64,000 bases of DNA from DATARH01 sp963705325 (GTDB lineage: Bacteria; Pseudomonadota; Alphaproteobacteria; ATCC43930; CGMCC-115725), in contig OY970069.1 of NCBI GenBank assembly GCA_963705325.1, forward strand, positions 4,712,001 through 4,776,000, written 5' to 3'. A program made the translations under genes and the position numbers. Positions 23,626 through 31,898 of this stretch are shown in pieces. Within the stretch, counting starts at the first letter, position 1; each line of letters begins with the position of its first letter. The notes under the pieces are model-generated. The model saw only the letters and a list, made by a program, of their open reading frames with translations. It did not search any database and had not been told where the DNA came from.

Positions 23626-25404
23626 TTATTTCGCTGCCTCGGTTACCTGCTCGGCCCATTTCTTGCCGAGATAAGCCTCGATCACTTCGGGGTTGCGCAC
23701 GACCATATCAGGTGCGCCACTGGCAATCAGCCGGCCATGATCAAGTACGTCGAAATGGTCGACCAACTGCACCATCGCATGCATCGTGTGCTCGATGATG
23801 AGCACGGTGACGCCGTCCGCGCGAAGCTGGCGGATCACGTTGAGAATGTCATCCAGATCGTCGTGGCCGAGACCCGCCAGCGTCTCGTCAAGTAGCATTA
23901 GCCGTGGCTGCGGCGCCAGCGCGCGAGCCAGTTCCATCAGCCGCAACTCCCGATTCGTCAGTCCGCCGGCAGGTACATTGGCGCGCGCACCGAGACCGAC
24001 GCGGTCAACCGCGGTCGCCGCCATGTGACGCGCAGTATCGTCGTCGGCCGCGCCGACAAAGGCGCCCACGATGACGTTTTCGAGCACGGTCATCCGCGGG
24101 AAGGTGCGCACAACCTGGAACGTACGGCCGATACCGCGGCGGCAAACCTGGTTCGGGCGCAGACCGACAAGCGGTTCCCCAGCGAAGTGGATCGTCCCGC
24201 GCTGCGGCGGGAGGAAGCCGTTGATGACGTTGAACAGGGTCGTCTTGCCGGCACCGTTAGGGCCAATGATGCCGTAGAGCCCGCGCTCGGGTACCGCGAG
24301 ATCGACCCCGTCGAGCGCCCGCAACCCGCCGAATGAAATACCAACATCGCGCAGGACGAGGAGGTCTTCGCCCAATGGTTCGCGCTGGTCGCGGGGCACG
24401 GCGGAGACGGGCGCGGCCACCAGAACGGGCTCCGCTGGTGGCGCCGACTTCGCCTTCCCCAGCCGGTCGCGCACGCGCCAATACACGCCCTCCGGCGCCC
24501 ACAGGATGATCGCGATGATCGCGATGCCGTAGACGACGCCCTGAATGCCAGGCAGCACGTTGCCGAGCTTGGCATTGAGCCCTTCGGCAAGCGGCACCAG
24601 CACCGCCGCGCCGATCACCGGCCCCCACATGCTCCCGACTCCGCCGAAGAGTGCCAGGATCAGCGCCTGGGCCGAGACCAGCATGCCGAACACGGCCTCG
24701 GGCGTCACCACCAGCAAAACCACCGCGTAAAGCCCGCCCGCCGCCGCCGCCAGTGCGCCGCTCAACATCAGCGCCATCATTTTCCAGCGCCAGGTGTTGA
24801 TGCCCGCCGCCTCGGCCGCCGGCTCGTTCTGCTTGATCGCGAATAGCGACATGCCGAAGCGCGAATTTTCGACCCTCAGCGAAATCAGCAACGAGATGAC
24901 GAGTAGGCCCAGAGCCAGCGCCACATAGGCCCGCGGATTGCCAAACTGCATGTAGAGGATCGGCGATTCCCGCTTCATCGGCAGCGGAATTTCCTGGTAG
25001 CCGAGCCACTGGAAGACGTAGAGCGTCGCCAGCGGGTAGGCGAGCATCGCCAAGGCAAAGTAGTGGCCGCGCAGCCGGAAGGTCGGAAACCCGATCAGCG
25101 CTCCCGCCAGCCCACCGACGACCGCGCCCACTGGGATGGTGATCCAAGGCGATAGATCAAAATTCACCATGCCCAGCGCTACGGTGTAAGCGCCGAGCCC
25201 CCAAAACACGGCATGGCCGAACGAGAAATAGCCGCTATAGCCGCACAGGATGTTCCAAGCCAGCGACATCACCGCCCACAGCAGCACCTGGGTCAGAACG
25301 AGCTCGAAATAGTCGCTGCGCAGCACCGCCGACAGCGCGAGCACCGCGACGGCGAAGCCAAGAATCGCCCACAGCTGGCGCTTGACAGGAAGCGAGATCG
25401 TCAC
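23626..25404 (-). CDS. Fused ABC transporter permease LivM and ATP-binding LivG
   Basis: 592 residues. The first ~330 are a LivM-type permease with about ten hydrophobic helices (GHAVFWGLGAYTVALG, RGHYFALAMLAYPLA). A linker rich in Ala/Pro leads to a LivG ATPase: Walker A GPNGAGKTT, signature-like LTNRELRLMELARALA, Walker B LMLLDETLAGL, H-loop IEHTMHAM. The GTG start overlaps the livH stop (GTGA). LivM and LivG are usually separate, though fusions are known. The ABC signature is the variant LTNRE, usual for LivG. Confidence 0.9.
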   Translation of the reverse strand: MTISLPVKRQLWAILGFAVAVLALSAVLRSDYFELVLTQVLLWAVMSLAWNILCGYSGYFSFGHAVFWGLGAYTVALGMVNFDLSPWITIPVGAVVGGLAGALIGFPTFRLRGHYFALAMLAYPLATLYVFQWLGYQEIPLPMKRESPILYMQFGNPRAYVALALGLLVISLLISLRVENSRFGMSLFAIKQNEPAAEAAGINTWRWKMMALMLSGALAAAAGGLYAVVLLVVTPEAVFGMLVSAQALILALFGGVGSMWGPVIGAAVLVPLAEGLNAKLGNVLPGIQGVVYGIAIIAIILWAPEGVYWRVRDRLGKAKSAPPAEPVLVAAPVSAVPRDQREPLGEDLLVLRDVGISFGGLRALDGVDLAVPERGLYGIIGPNGAGKTTLFNVINGFLPPQRGTIHFAGEPLVGLRPNQVCRRGIGRTFQVVRTFPRMTVLENVIVGAFVGAADDDTARHMAATAVDRVGLGARANVPAGGLTNRELRLMELARALAPQPRLMLLDETLAGLGHDDLDDILNVIRQLRADGVTVLIIEHTMHAMVQLVDHFDVLDHGRLIASGAPDMVVRNPEVIEAYLGKKWAEQVTEAAK

Positions 25405-26333
25405 GTGCGCTCGCTCAGGCGACCAAACATCCCCTGGGGCCGCAGGAAAATGATCAGCAGGAAGACCACGAAGATCGCCGTGTTTTGCAGCTGGTACGGC
25501 AAGATCAACGTCGACATCTGCTGGACGACGCCGATCACCAGCCCGCCCCAGAACGCGCCCAGAATGCTGCCGAGACCACCGAGCACGACCCCGGCATACA
25601 TGACAATGACAAAGTCGAACCCCGTGTAGGGCTGGAACGATTGCGAACCCGCGAGCAACCCACCAGCAACCGCGGTGATGCCGACCCCGAGGCTCCAGGC
25701 AATGCGGTGCGCCTTGTCGACATCGATGCCCATATAAAGCGCCGCCTGGCTGTTGTCCGCGGCGGCGCGCAGCCCCTTCCCTTGCCTCGTATGGCCAAGA
25801 AACAAATAGACGATGATCGCCAACCCCACGGCGACAAGAAAGCTGACGCAGCGCCCCCGGTTCAACAGTATTTCGCCAATTTCCCAGGAGGATCGCGATA
25901 GGGGCGTGCGGATGCCGGTCGGGGTCGATCCAAAGACAATCAGTCCGCCATTCTGCAGGATCAGTGAAATCCCGAGCGTGGTCAGGATCTGCCCGTAGGC
26001 TCCAGCTCCCTCGGTCTGCGCCGCGCCCGCCCCGGTGACCCGCGAGACGATAAAGCGGTGCAGCAGCCAGCCGATCGCGAACACGATCGGTCCCGCCAGG
26101 AAGGCGGCGATAATCGGGCCGACGCTAGGCCCAAAAAACGCAGAGAGCCCGGCTCCGGTCGCCAGATAGAACGCGGCGTACATGCCGAGCATCAGGAAAT
26201 CGCCTTGGGCGAAATTGATCACCCGCATCGCGCCGAAGATGATGCCGAGGCCGACGCACATCAGGGCGTAGGCGCTGCCAACCAGAATGCCGGCCGTCAG
26301 CGCCTGCAGGAAATCAATGAGCGAGAACGGCAT
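25401..26333 (-). CDS. Branched-chain amino acid-type ABC transporter permease LivH
   Basis: A 310-residue integral membrane protein with about eight helices. LivH features are AYALMCVGLGIIFGAMRVINFAQGDFLMLGMY near the N-terminus, QILTTLGISLILQN in the middle and VLGGLGSILGAFWGGLVIGVVQ at the C-terminal end. It is the first gene of the minus-strand liv operon, 191 bases from the divergent livF, so the two sets probably share a promoter region. Confidence 0.92.
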   Translation of the reverse strand: MPFSLIDFLQALTAGILVGSAYALMCVGLGIIFGAMRVINFAQGDFLMLGMYAAFYLATGAGLSAFFGPSVGPIIAAFLAGPIVFAIGWLLHRFIVSRVTGAGAAQTEGAGAYGQILTTLGISLILQNGGLIVFGSTPTGIRTPLSRSSWEIGEILLNRGRCVSFLVAVGLAIIVYLFLGHTRQGKGLRAAADNSQAALYMGIDVDKAHRIAWSLGVGITAVAGGLLAGSQSFQPYTGFDFVIVMYAGVVLGGLGSILGAFWGGLVIGVVQQMSTLILPYQLQNTAIFVVFLLIIFLRPQGMFGRLSERT

Positions 26334-26524
26334 GCGCCGAGCTATCGGCCCCAGGCGGCGCTAGTCAACGTGCTCGGCATCAAGGCGAGTTTCACCACAT
26401 CCTCCGCGCGCGACGATAGAGGGCAGCCCGGCCGCGTGTCATCGATTTTCGGCCTGCGATATGCGTTGGGCTGGGTTGAGGCGAGCGGTTATGCTGCGGC
26501 CGACGCGGTGGAAAGAAATCGGCG

Positions 26525-27235
26525 ATGATGCTGGGGATACAGGGGCTTTCGGTCAGTTACGGCGGCCTCGCCGCGTTGCGCACCGTTTCGGTCTCGGTCG
26601 ACGAGGGACAATTCGTCGCGATCGTCGGCCCCAACGGTGCCGGCAAGACGACGCTGTTCAAGGCGATCTCGGGCGTCGTCCCGGTCCAGTCAGGAACCAT
26701 CACCTATGAAGGGCAAGACCTTCTCGCCATACCACCGCACGAGCGCGTGTTTCTAGGCATCGCCCATGTGCCGGAGGGCCGTCAGGTCTTCGCCGCCATG
26801 ACGGTGTTGGAGAACCTCGAGATGGGTGCCTATTCGCCGCGCGGCCGAGCCTCATGGCGGCATAACATCGATCGCATCTTCACGTTGTTTCCGGTTCTTG
26901 CCGAGCGCCGTTCGCAACTCGCCGGCACTCTGTCGGGAGGCGAGCAGCAGATGTTGGCGATCGGCCGCGGCATCGCCTCTTCGCCGCGGTTATTGCTGCT
27001 TGACGAGCCGTCGATGGGTCTGGCGCCGGCGATCGCCGATCAGATTTTCGACCGTATCACCGCGCTGCACCGCGAGGACGGCGTCACGCTCGTTCTGGTC
27101 GAACAGCGGGTCGCCGAGGCGCTGGAAAGCTGCGATTACGGCTATGTGCTCGAGACGGGGCAGGTGGTTCTCGAAGGGACCCACCGGACACTGACCGCCG
27201 ACGACCGGGTGCGGCGAGCCTATCTGGGAATGTAG
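26525..27235 (+). CDS. Branched-chain amino acid-type ABC transporter ATP-binding protein LivF
   Basis: A 236-residue ATPase: Walker A GPNGAGKTTLFKA, Q-loop VPEGRQVF, signature LSGGEQQMLAIGRG, Walker B LLLLDEPSMGL, H-loop LVEQRVAEA. The VPEGRQVFAAMTVLENL segment is typical of LivF. It should pair with the LivG half of the fused protein on the other strand. Its opposite orientation is unusual because livF normally ends the operon. ATG 26525 and 26528 are both possible starts. Confidence 0.93.
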   Translation: MMLGIQGLSVSYGGLAALRTVSVSVDEGQFVAIVGPNGAGKTTLFKAISGVVPVQSGTITYEGQDLLAIPPHERVFLGIAHVPEGRQVFAAMTVLENLEMGAYSPRGRASWRHNIDRIFTLFPVLAERRSQLAGTLSGGEQQMLAIGRGIASSPRLLLLDEPSMGLAPAIADQIFDRITALHREDGVTLVLVEQRVAEALESCDYGYVLETGQVVLEGTHRTLTADDRVRRAYLGM

Positions 27236-27266
27236 ATTTCCCGGAGCAGGCGCACCGTGCCGTCGC

Positions 27267-28319
27267 CTAATAGCCCCGGTCCCAATCGACCACGTTGCGT
27301 AGCGGCCGCCCGTCGAGATAAGCGCGCAGGTTCTCGCAGAACAGATCGATCCCGCCGTGGTGATCGCGATCCGTGGCGCTGGAGATGTGCGGGGTGATCA
27401 GCACGCGCGGGTTCAACCACAGCCGGGCCAAGGGCGGCCGCTCAAACTCGCCGACATAGACGTCGAGCGCCGCCCCGCGCAGCCGGCCGTTCTCAATCGC
27501 ATCCGCCAGCGCCTCCTCGTCGACGATCTCGCCGCGCGCCACGTTGACCAGCACGCTCCCTTCCTTCATCGCGGCGAAGCGCTCGCTGTTGAAGAGGTTT
27601 GTCGTTTCCGGCGTCCACTGGCAGCAGACAATGACGACATCGCTGTCGGGGAGCAGCCGGTCGAGATCGCCGGCACCGCCGATCTCGCTGAAACCGGGCG
27701 GCAGCTCGCCGCCGGCGCTGCGTCTTGTGCCGACAACCCGCATGCCCAGCGCAGCGCACAGCCGGCCGACCTCACTGCCGATGCCGCCGGCGCCGACGAC
27801 GCAGGCGGTCTTGCCCGCGAGCAGCAGCCCACGGTAAGCCCGGTGGTCGAAAGCGCCTGCGGCGCGTTCGCCAGCGGCGACGTAGAAGCCCTTGGCGAGG
27901 TAGAGGATGCCGGCGATCGCGTACTCGGCGATCGGCAGCGAATTGGCCTCGCCGCGGGAAGTGGTGGCGATGACATCGCTGCCCCACAGATCACCGGCCA
28001 GCAGGTTGCTGGCCCCGGCCGGGCGCTGATGAAACCATTTTAACTTCGGTGCCCGGGCGCGCAGGTCGAGCGGAAACGGGAACCCGCCGAGGATAATTTC
28101 GGCCTCGGCGAGCAGGCGGTCACGCTCCTCGCGCGTGCCCGAGCCCGCCGCGTTTCGCCCGACATAGCGCGCGGTCGTAAAAGCCGGCCAGGTCTCGCGG
28201 ATTTCGCCATCGAACCAGCCGCCGGCGTCGATCAGCCGGATCGCCGGATCGATCGCCGAAATACGCTCGCGGTCGGCGGCGCCGACCCGCTGGATCAGGA
28301 GGACATTGACGCTGCGCAT
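27267..28319 (-). CDS. D-isomer specific 2-hydroxyacid dehydrogenase family protein
   Basis: 350 residues. The NAD-binding domain has GAGGIGSEVGRLCAALGMRVVGT, the DSDVVIVCCQWTPETTNLFN segment, and VLVNVARGEIVDEEAL with the catalytic Arg; VITPHISSAT supplies the His. Family members reduce 2-oxo acids or act as phosphoglycerate or glyoxylate reductases; the substrate is unknown. The start at 28319 is 2 bases after the RidA stop, so the two are coupled. A longer open frame upstream lies under RidA and is ignored. Confidence 0.88.
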   Translation of the reverse strand: MRSVNVLLIQRVGAADRERISAIDPAIRLIDAGGWFDGEIRETWPAFTTARYVGRNAAGSGTREERDRLLAEAEIILGGFPFPLDLRARAPKLKWFHQRPAGASNLLAGDLWGSDVIATTSRGEANSLPIAEYAIAGILYLAKGFYVAAGERAAGAFDHRAYRGLLLAGKTACVVGAGGIGSEVGRLCAALGMRVVGTRRSAGGELPPGFSEIGGAGDLDRLLPDSDVVIVCCQWTPETTNLFNSERFAAMKEGSVLVNVARGEIVDEEALADAIENGRLRGAALDVYVGEFERPPLARLWLNPRVLITPHISSATDRDHHGGIDLFCENLRAYLDGRPLRNVVDWDRGY

Positions 28320-28321
28320 GG

Positions 28322-28699
28322 TCAGCGCGCGCTCGCCCCAATATGCGCGACTGCCTCGATCTCGACCTTGAGCGCAGGGGTGGCAAGCGCCGCAACCTGC
28401 ACCAAAGTCGAGGCTGGGAAGTTGCCGGTGAAGAATTCGCGCCGGGCCTGCCACACCTTCTCGCGCTGGGTAATGTCGGTGACAAAGATCGTCACCTTGA
28501 GGATGTCGGCCATCGTGCCGCCGGCAGCCTCGATGAAATGGCCAATCTTGGTGAAGATACCCTTCGCCTGGGCATACTCATCGTCGCCCGGCGAGGTCAT
28601 TCCGGCGAGATAAGCGATGCCGTTCACCACCAAGCAGTTCGACCAAGTGCCCGGCGGCGGCTCCGGCACCGAGGGGCTGGTGACGCGAGTGATCGTCAT
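28322..28699 (-). CDS. RidA family protein
   Basis: A 125-residue YjgF/RidA protein, a trimeric deaminase fold that hydrolyses reactive enamines or imines or acts on related intermediates. Features are NCLVVNGIAYLAGMTSPGDD, QAKGIFTKIGHFIEAAGGTMADILKVTIFVTD in outline, and the tail FPASTLVQVAALATPALKVEIEAVA. The Arg usually found before the second half is in a divergent context, so true RidA activity is uncertain. It lies between the SDR and the dehydrogenase genes on the same strand. Confidence 0.88.
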   Translation of the reverse strand: MTITRVTSPSVPEPPPGTWSNCLVVNGIAYLAGMTSPGDDEYAQAKGIFTKIGHFIEAAGGTMADILKVTIFVTDITQREKVWQARREFFTGNFPASTLVQVAALATPALKVEIEAVAHIGASAR

Positions 28700-28720
28700 G
28701 TTGTGTCCTCCGGCCTTGGG

Positions 28721-29467
28721 TCAGGAGATCGTGACACCGCTATCGACCGGCAGCACCTGACCGGTGACCATGCGGGATTTATCGCTGGCGAGATAAAGCG
28801 CCGTGCTCGCGATATCCTCTGGCTCAATCAGCCCCAGCAGGTGCGAGTCCGCCAGCTTGGTCAGGGCGACGTTGCCAGCGACCAATCGCCTGACCCGGTC
28901 GGTCATCGTCGCCGACGGCGCAATCGCGTTGACGCGAACTTTTTGCGGAGCGTAGGCGACCGCGAGCGAACGGGTGATGGCGGCTATTCCGCCTTTCGCC
29001 GCAGTGTAGCAATCGCGGCCGGGAACGCCCATCAGCGCGACATTCGAGCTCATGTTGATCACCGAACCGCCGCCGGCTTTGATCAGCTCGGGAATGCCGA
29101 AGCGGCAGCCGAGGAACGTTCCGTAGAGGTCGAGCTTGATCGCCCGCCAGAACTCGTCGAGCGGCGCGTTGACCGCGGTGCCGTCGTCCTCAGTCGAGCC
29201 GCCCGCATTATTGTGCAGCACGTCGAGCCGACCGAATTGTCCGACTGTCGCGCCGATCGCGGCCTTCAGGCTGTCGGGGTCAGTCACGTCGGCGCGGATC
29301 GCAATCGCGCCATGGCCGGCGAGATGGGCTGCTTCTTCTCCGGCCGGAGTATTGATGTCGGCGATCGCGACGCGGGCTCCCTCGTGCGCGAACAGGATCG
29401 CCGTGGCGCGGCCGATGCCGGTCGCGCCACCCGTGATGAAAGCAACCTTACCTGCGAGTCGTGGCAT
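28721..29467 (-). CDS. SDR family oxidoreductase
   Basis: A 248-residue classical short-chain dehydrogenase. The cofactor motif TGGATGIGRATA is at about 11-22, the NNAGG motif in the middle, catalytic Ser in INMSSNVAL, and YTAAKGGIAA holds the Tyr-x-x-x-Lys pair. The C-terminus reads DIASTALYLASDKSRMVTGQVLPVDSG in outline. The ATG at 29467 begins the typical N-terminus. The substrate is unknown; it heads an SDR-RidA-dehydrogenase unit. Confidence 0.93.
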   Translation of the reverse strand: MPRLAGKVAFITGGATGIGRATAILFAHEGARVAIADINTPAGEEAAHLAGHGAIAIRADVTDPDSLKAAIGATVGQFGRLDVLHNNAGGSTEDDGTAVNAPLDEFWRAIKLDLYGTFLGCRFGIPELIKAGGGSVINMSSNVALMGVPGRDCYTAAKGGIAAITRSLAVAYAPQKVRVNAIAPSATMTDRVRRLVAGNVALTKLADSHLLGLIEPEDIASTALYLASDKSRMVTGQVLPVDSGVTIS

Positions 29468-29527
29468 CGAGCTTCCCTTCCTGGCGCCAGTCTCGCACGA
29501 TAATCCCGCCCGTCGCGGAGGAACACC

Positions 29528-30493
29528 ATGACAGCTACCCAACCGTTCGATCTCGCTCTCTTTGCGGAAGCCGCTATCGACCCGGAAACGGCTCGGCTGA
29601 ATGCGCAGATGATCGAATTGCTAACCGGTCAACCCGAGTGGTGGATCGCCGGCCCCGCGGCGTTTCGCGCCGCCCGCCGGCGCGGCGAAGGTCCTTTTCC
29701 CGCGCCGGTCATGTCAGACCGAGCGCGGACGCTAACGATTACCGGGAAAGACGGCAATCAGATCCCCCTGCGCGTGATTGCCCCGGCGCAGCCGCGCGGG
29801 ATCTATCTACACCTGCACGGCGGCGGCTGGGTCCTCGGCGGCGCCGACATGCAGGACCCGATGTTGGAGCGGATCGCCGACAACACCGGCCAGGCCGTCG
29901 TCGGAGTCGAGTATCGCCTGGCGCCGGAGCATCCCTACCCGGCTGGGCCGGATGATTGCGAGGCCGCCGCAGCCTGGTTGATGGAGAACGGCAAACGCGA
30001 ATTTGGCACGGAGGCCTTGACGATTGGCGGTGAATTGGCGGGCGGCCACCTGACCGCGGTGACCATCCTGCGGATGCGCGATCGCCACGGTTACACGGGG
30101 TTCCGCGGGGCAAACATCGTCTACGGCGCCTTTGATCTCTCCATGACGCCCAGCCAACGCCAGTTCGGAGACACGCGCTTGATCTTGCGCACGATCGACA
30201 TGCAGCAGTTCTACAACGCCTTCCTCCCGACGATCGCCGACCGACGCGTACCTGATATCTCGCCGCTCTACGCCGATCTCAAAGGACTGTGCCCAGCGCT
30301 GTTCTCGGTCGGTACCAAGGATGCCTTGCTCGACGACACGCTGTTCATGCATGCGCGCTGGGTAGCGGCGGGCAACGAGGCTGAGTTGACGGTTTATCCC
30401 GGCAGCCCGCACGGATTCACTTTGTTCCCGAGCGGTCTGTCGAAGACGGCGACCGCCGGGATGGACGCATTCCTCAACCGCGTGCTTGTGTAG
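29528..30493 (+). CDS. Alpha/beta hydrolase (HSL-type) lacking its nucleophile serine
   Basis: 321 residues resembling acetyl-hydrolase/hormone-sensitive-lipase-type enzymes. The oxyanion motif LHGGGWVLGG and VEYRLAPEHPYPAG are intact. The nucleophile elbow, normally GDSAGG, reads GELAGG: Leu170 (TTG, 30035-30037) stands where Ser is expected, one base from TCG. The later Asp (GTKDALLDD) and His (SPHGFTLF) are retained. It may be an inactive or repurposed enzyme, or the base may be an error. It is divergent from the SDR gene. Confidence 0.88.
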   Translation: MTATQPFDLALFAEAAIDPETARLNAQMIELLTGQPEWWIAGPAAFRAARRRGEGPFPAPVMSDRARTLTITGKDGNQIPLRVIAPAQPRGIYLHLHGGGWVLGGADMQDPMLERIADNTGQAVVGVEYRLAPEHPYPAGPDDCEAAAAWLMENGKREFGTEALTIGGELAGGHLTAVTILRMRDRHGYTGFRGANIVYGAFDLSMTPSQRQFGDTRLILRTIDMQQFYNAFLPTIADRRVPDISPLYADLKGLCPALFSVGTKDALLDDTLFMHARWVAAGNEAELTVYPGSPHGFTLFPSGLSKTATAGMDAFLNRVLV

Positions 30494-30588
30494 CCCTGGA
30501 TCTGCTGCGATCAGCAAGTCGCAATCGTAGGCGCCAAGCGCCTTAAGCTGAACTCGGCTACCGGCGATGCCACGCCTGCGAGGATAAG

Positions 30589-31692
30589 CTACGGCCTGGC
30601 CTCGAACGAGACCCTAGACCCGGTGTCCGATGCTTGCTTGATTGCGTCGACCAAGCGATGCAACTCGACGGCGGTGTCGAAGCTCGGCTGCCGGCTCTCG
30701 CTGCCGTGGATGGCTTGCGCGAACATCGCGTACATCTGACCGACATTGGTCGCCTCGCCCGACGGCGTTCCAGGCGTGGCGATACTGAAACGATCGGGCA
30801 CGGCGATCGGAGCGAGCGTGTTGTTGCTCCGCGCCCCCAGCAGCGTCACCTCGCTCAATTGCGGCGAATCCTCCCCCGCCGCGACGATGGTTCCCTCGCG
30901 TCCGTAAATCTCCATGCGATAGCCGCTGCCGGCATAGGGGATGGCGGCGATATGGACCGACGCCGCCGCGCCACTCGCCAACCGGCCGCTGATGAGGATG
31001 TTGTCGGGCGAGGTGACGTCGAGCAGCGTGTTCGTGCCGGTATCGAGCCATTGTTTCGCCTGGGTCGCGACAACAGCCGACAGGTCCGAAAAGTCGCCGG
31101 TGACGAAGCGCATCGCGTCCACGGTGTGGCCGTTGGCGATGGTTAGCGTGTTGGCGCCCAGTTCGGCATCGCGCTGCCAGGTGCGGTGCGACGGGCGGGT
31201 CAACACGCCTTCACGCATCAAGCTGACGTGCACGGCCATCACCTCGCCGACATGGCCGGCGGCGATGAGTTCTTTCAGGTGCATCACCGCCGGATTGACG
31301 CGGGCCTGCAGGCCGATCGCGGTAATGAGGCCTCGGGCCTTCGCCAGCGCCGCCAGCTCCACGGCCTCCGCGGTCGTTCGGCCGAGCGGCCATTCGCAAT
31401 AGACATGCTTACCCGCCTCCAGCGCCGCCTTGGTCGGCGCGTAATGCGAGGGCACTCGTACGACGATGGCAACCGCGTCGATTTCGGGCGAGGCGATCAT
31501 CTTGCGGTAGTCATCAAAGGCCAGCCGGGCGCCATAAGCCTGACGCGCAGCCTCGGCACTATCGGCCCTGGTCGTGCAGACCGCAGTCAACTCCACATCG
31601 GAACTTGCTTGGACGGCCGGGAGATGAGAACGGGACGACCAGGTTCCCCGAACGCTGGCGCCGATTAGGCCCAGTCGAATCTTGCCTGCCAT
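30589..31692 (-). CDS. Gfo/Idh/MocA family oxidoreductase (Gal80-like variant)
   Basis: A 367-residue NAD(P)-binding protein: Rossmann start RLGLIGASVRGTW, DDYRKMIASPEIDAVAIVV, then CEWPLGRTTAEAVEL and a C-terminal substrate domain. Most active family members have an EKP motif with a catalytic lysine; here Trp replaces it, as in the Gal80-like branch. It may be a sensor or have altered chemistry. It converges on the hydrolase gene. Confidence 0.85.
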   Translation of the reverse strand: MAGKIRLGLIGASVRGTWSSRSHLPAVQASSDVELTAVCTTRADSAEAARQAYGARLAFDDYRKMIASPEIDAVAIVVRVPSHYAPTKAALEAGKHVYCEWPLGRTTAEAVELAALAKARGLITAIGLQARVNPAVMHLKELIAAGHVGEVMAVHVSLMREGVLTRPSHRTWQRDAELGANTLTIANGHTVDAMRFVTGDFSDLSAVVATQAKQWLDTGTNTLLDVTSPDNILISGRLASGAAASVHIAAIPYAGSGYRMEIYGREGTIVAAGEDSPQLSEVTLLGARSNNTLAPIAVPDRFSIATPGTPSGEATNVGQMYAMFAQAIHGSESRQPSFDTAVELHRLVDAIKQASDTGSRVSFEARP

Positions 31693-31898
31693 TTTGCTTC
31701 CCCCAGTATTTTGTCAGGGCCTCCAGCCGATTCGCCGCCGCGATGAACTTGCCCCATTCGGTCGCCGAGGTTGATGCCGAAAATCGTGCTATGGTCTCGG
31801 CTCGTTGGAGCCAACGGCTGAGCCCGAGATGATGTGTTTTCCGGACCAGCAGAACATAAGAGCAGGCGCCGTGGCTATCGGTTTTGGCGAACCTTGAG

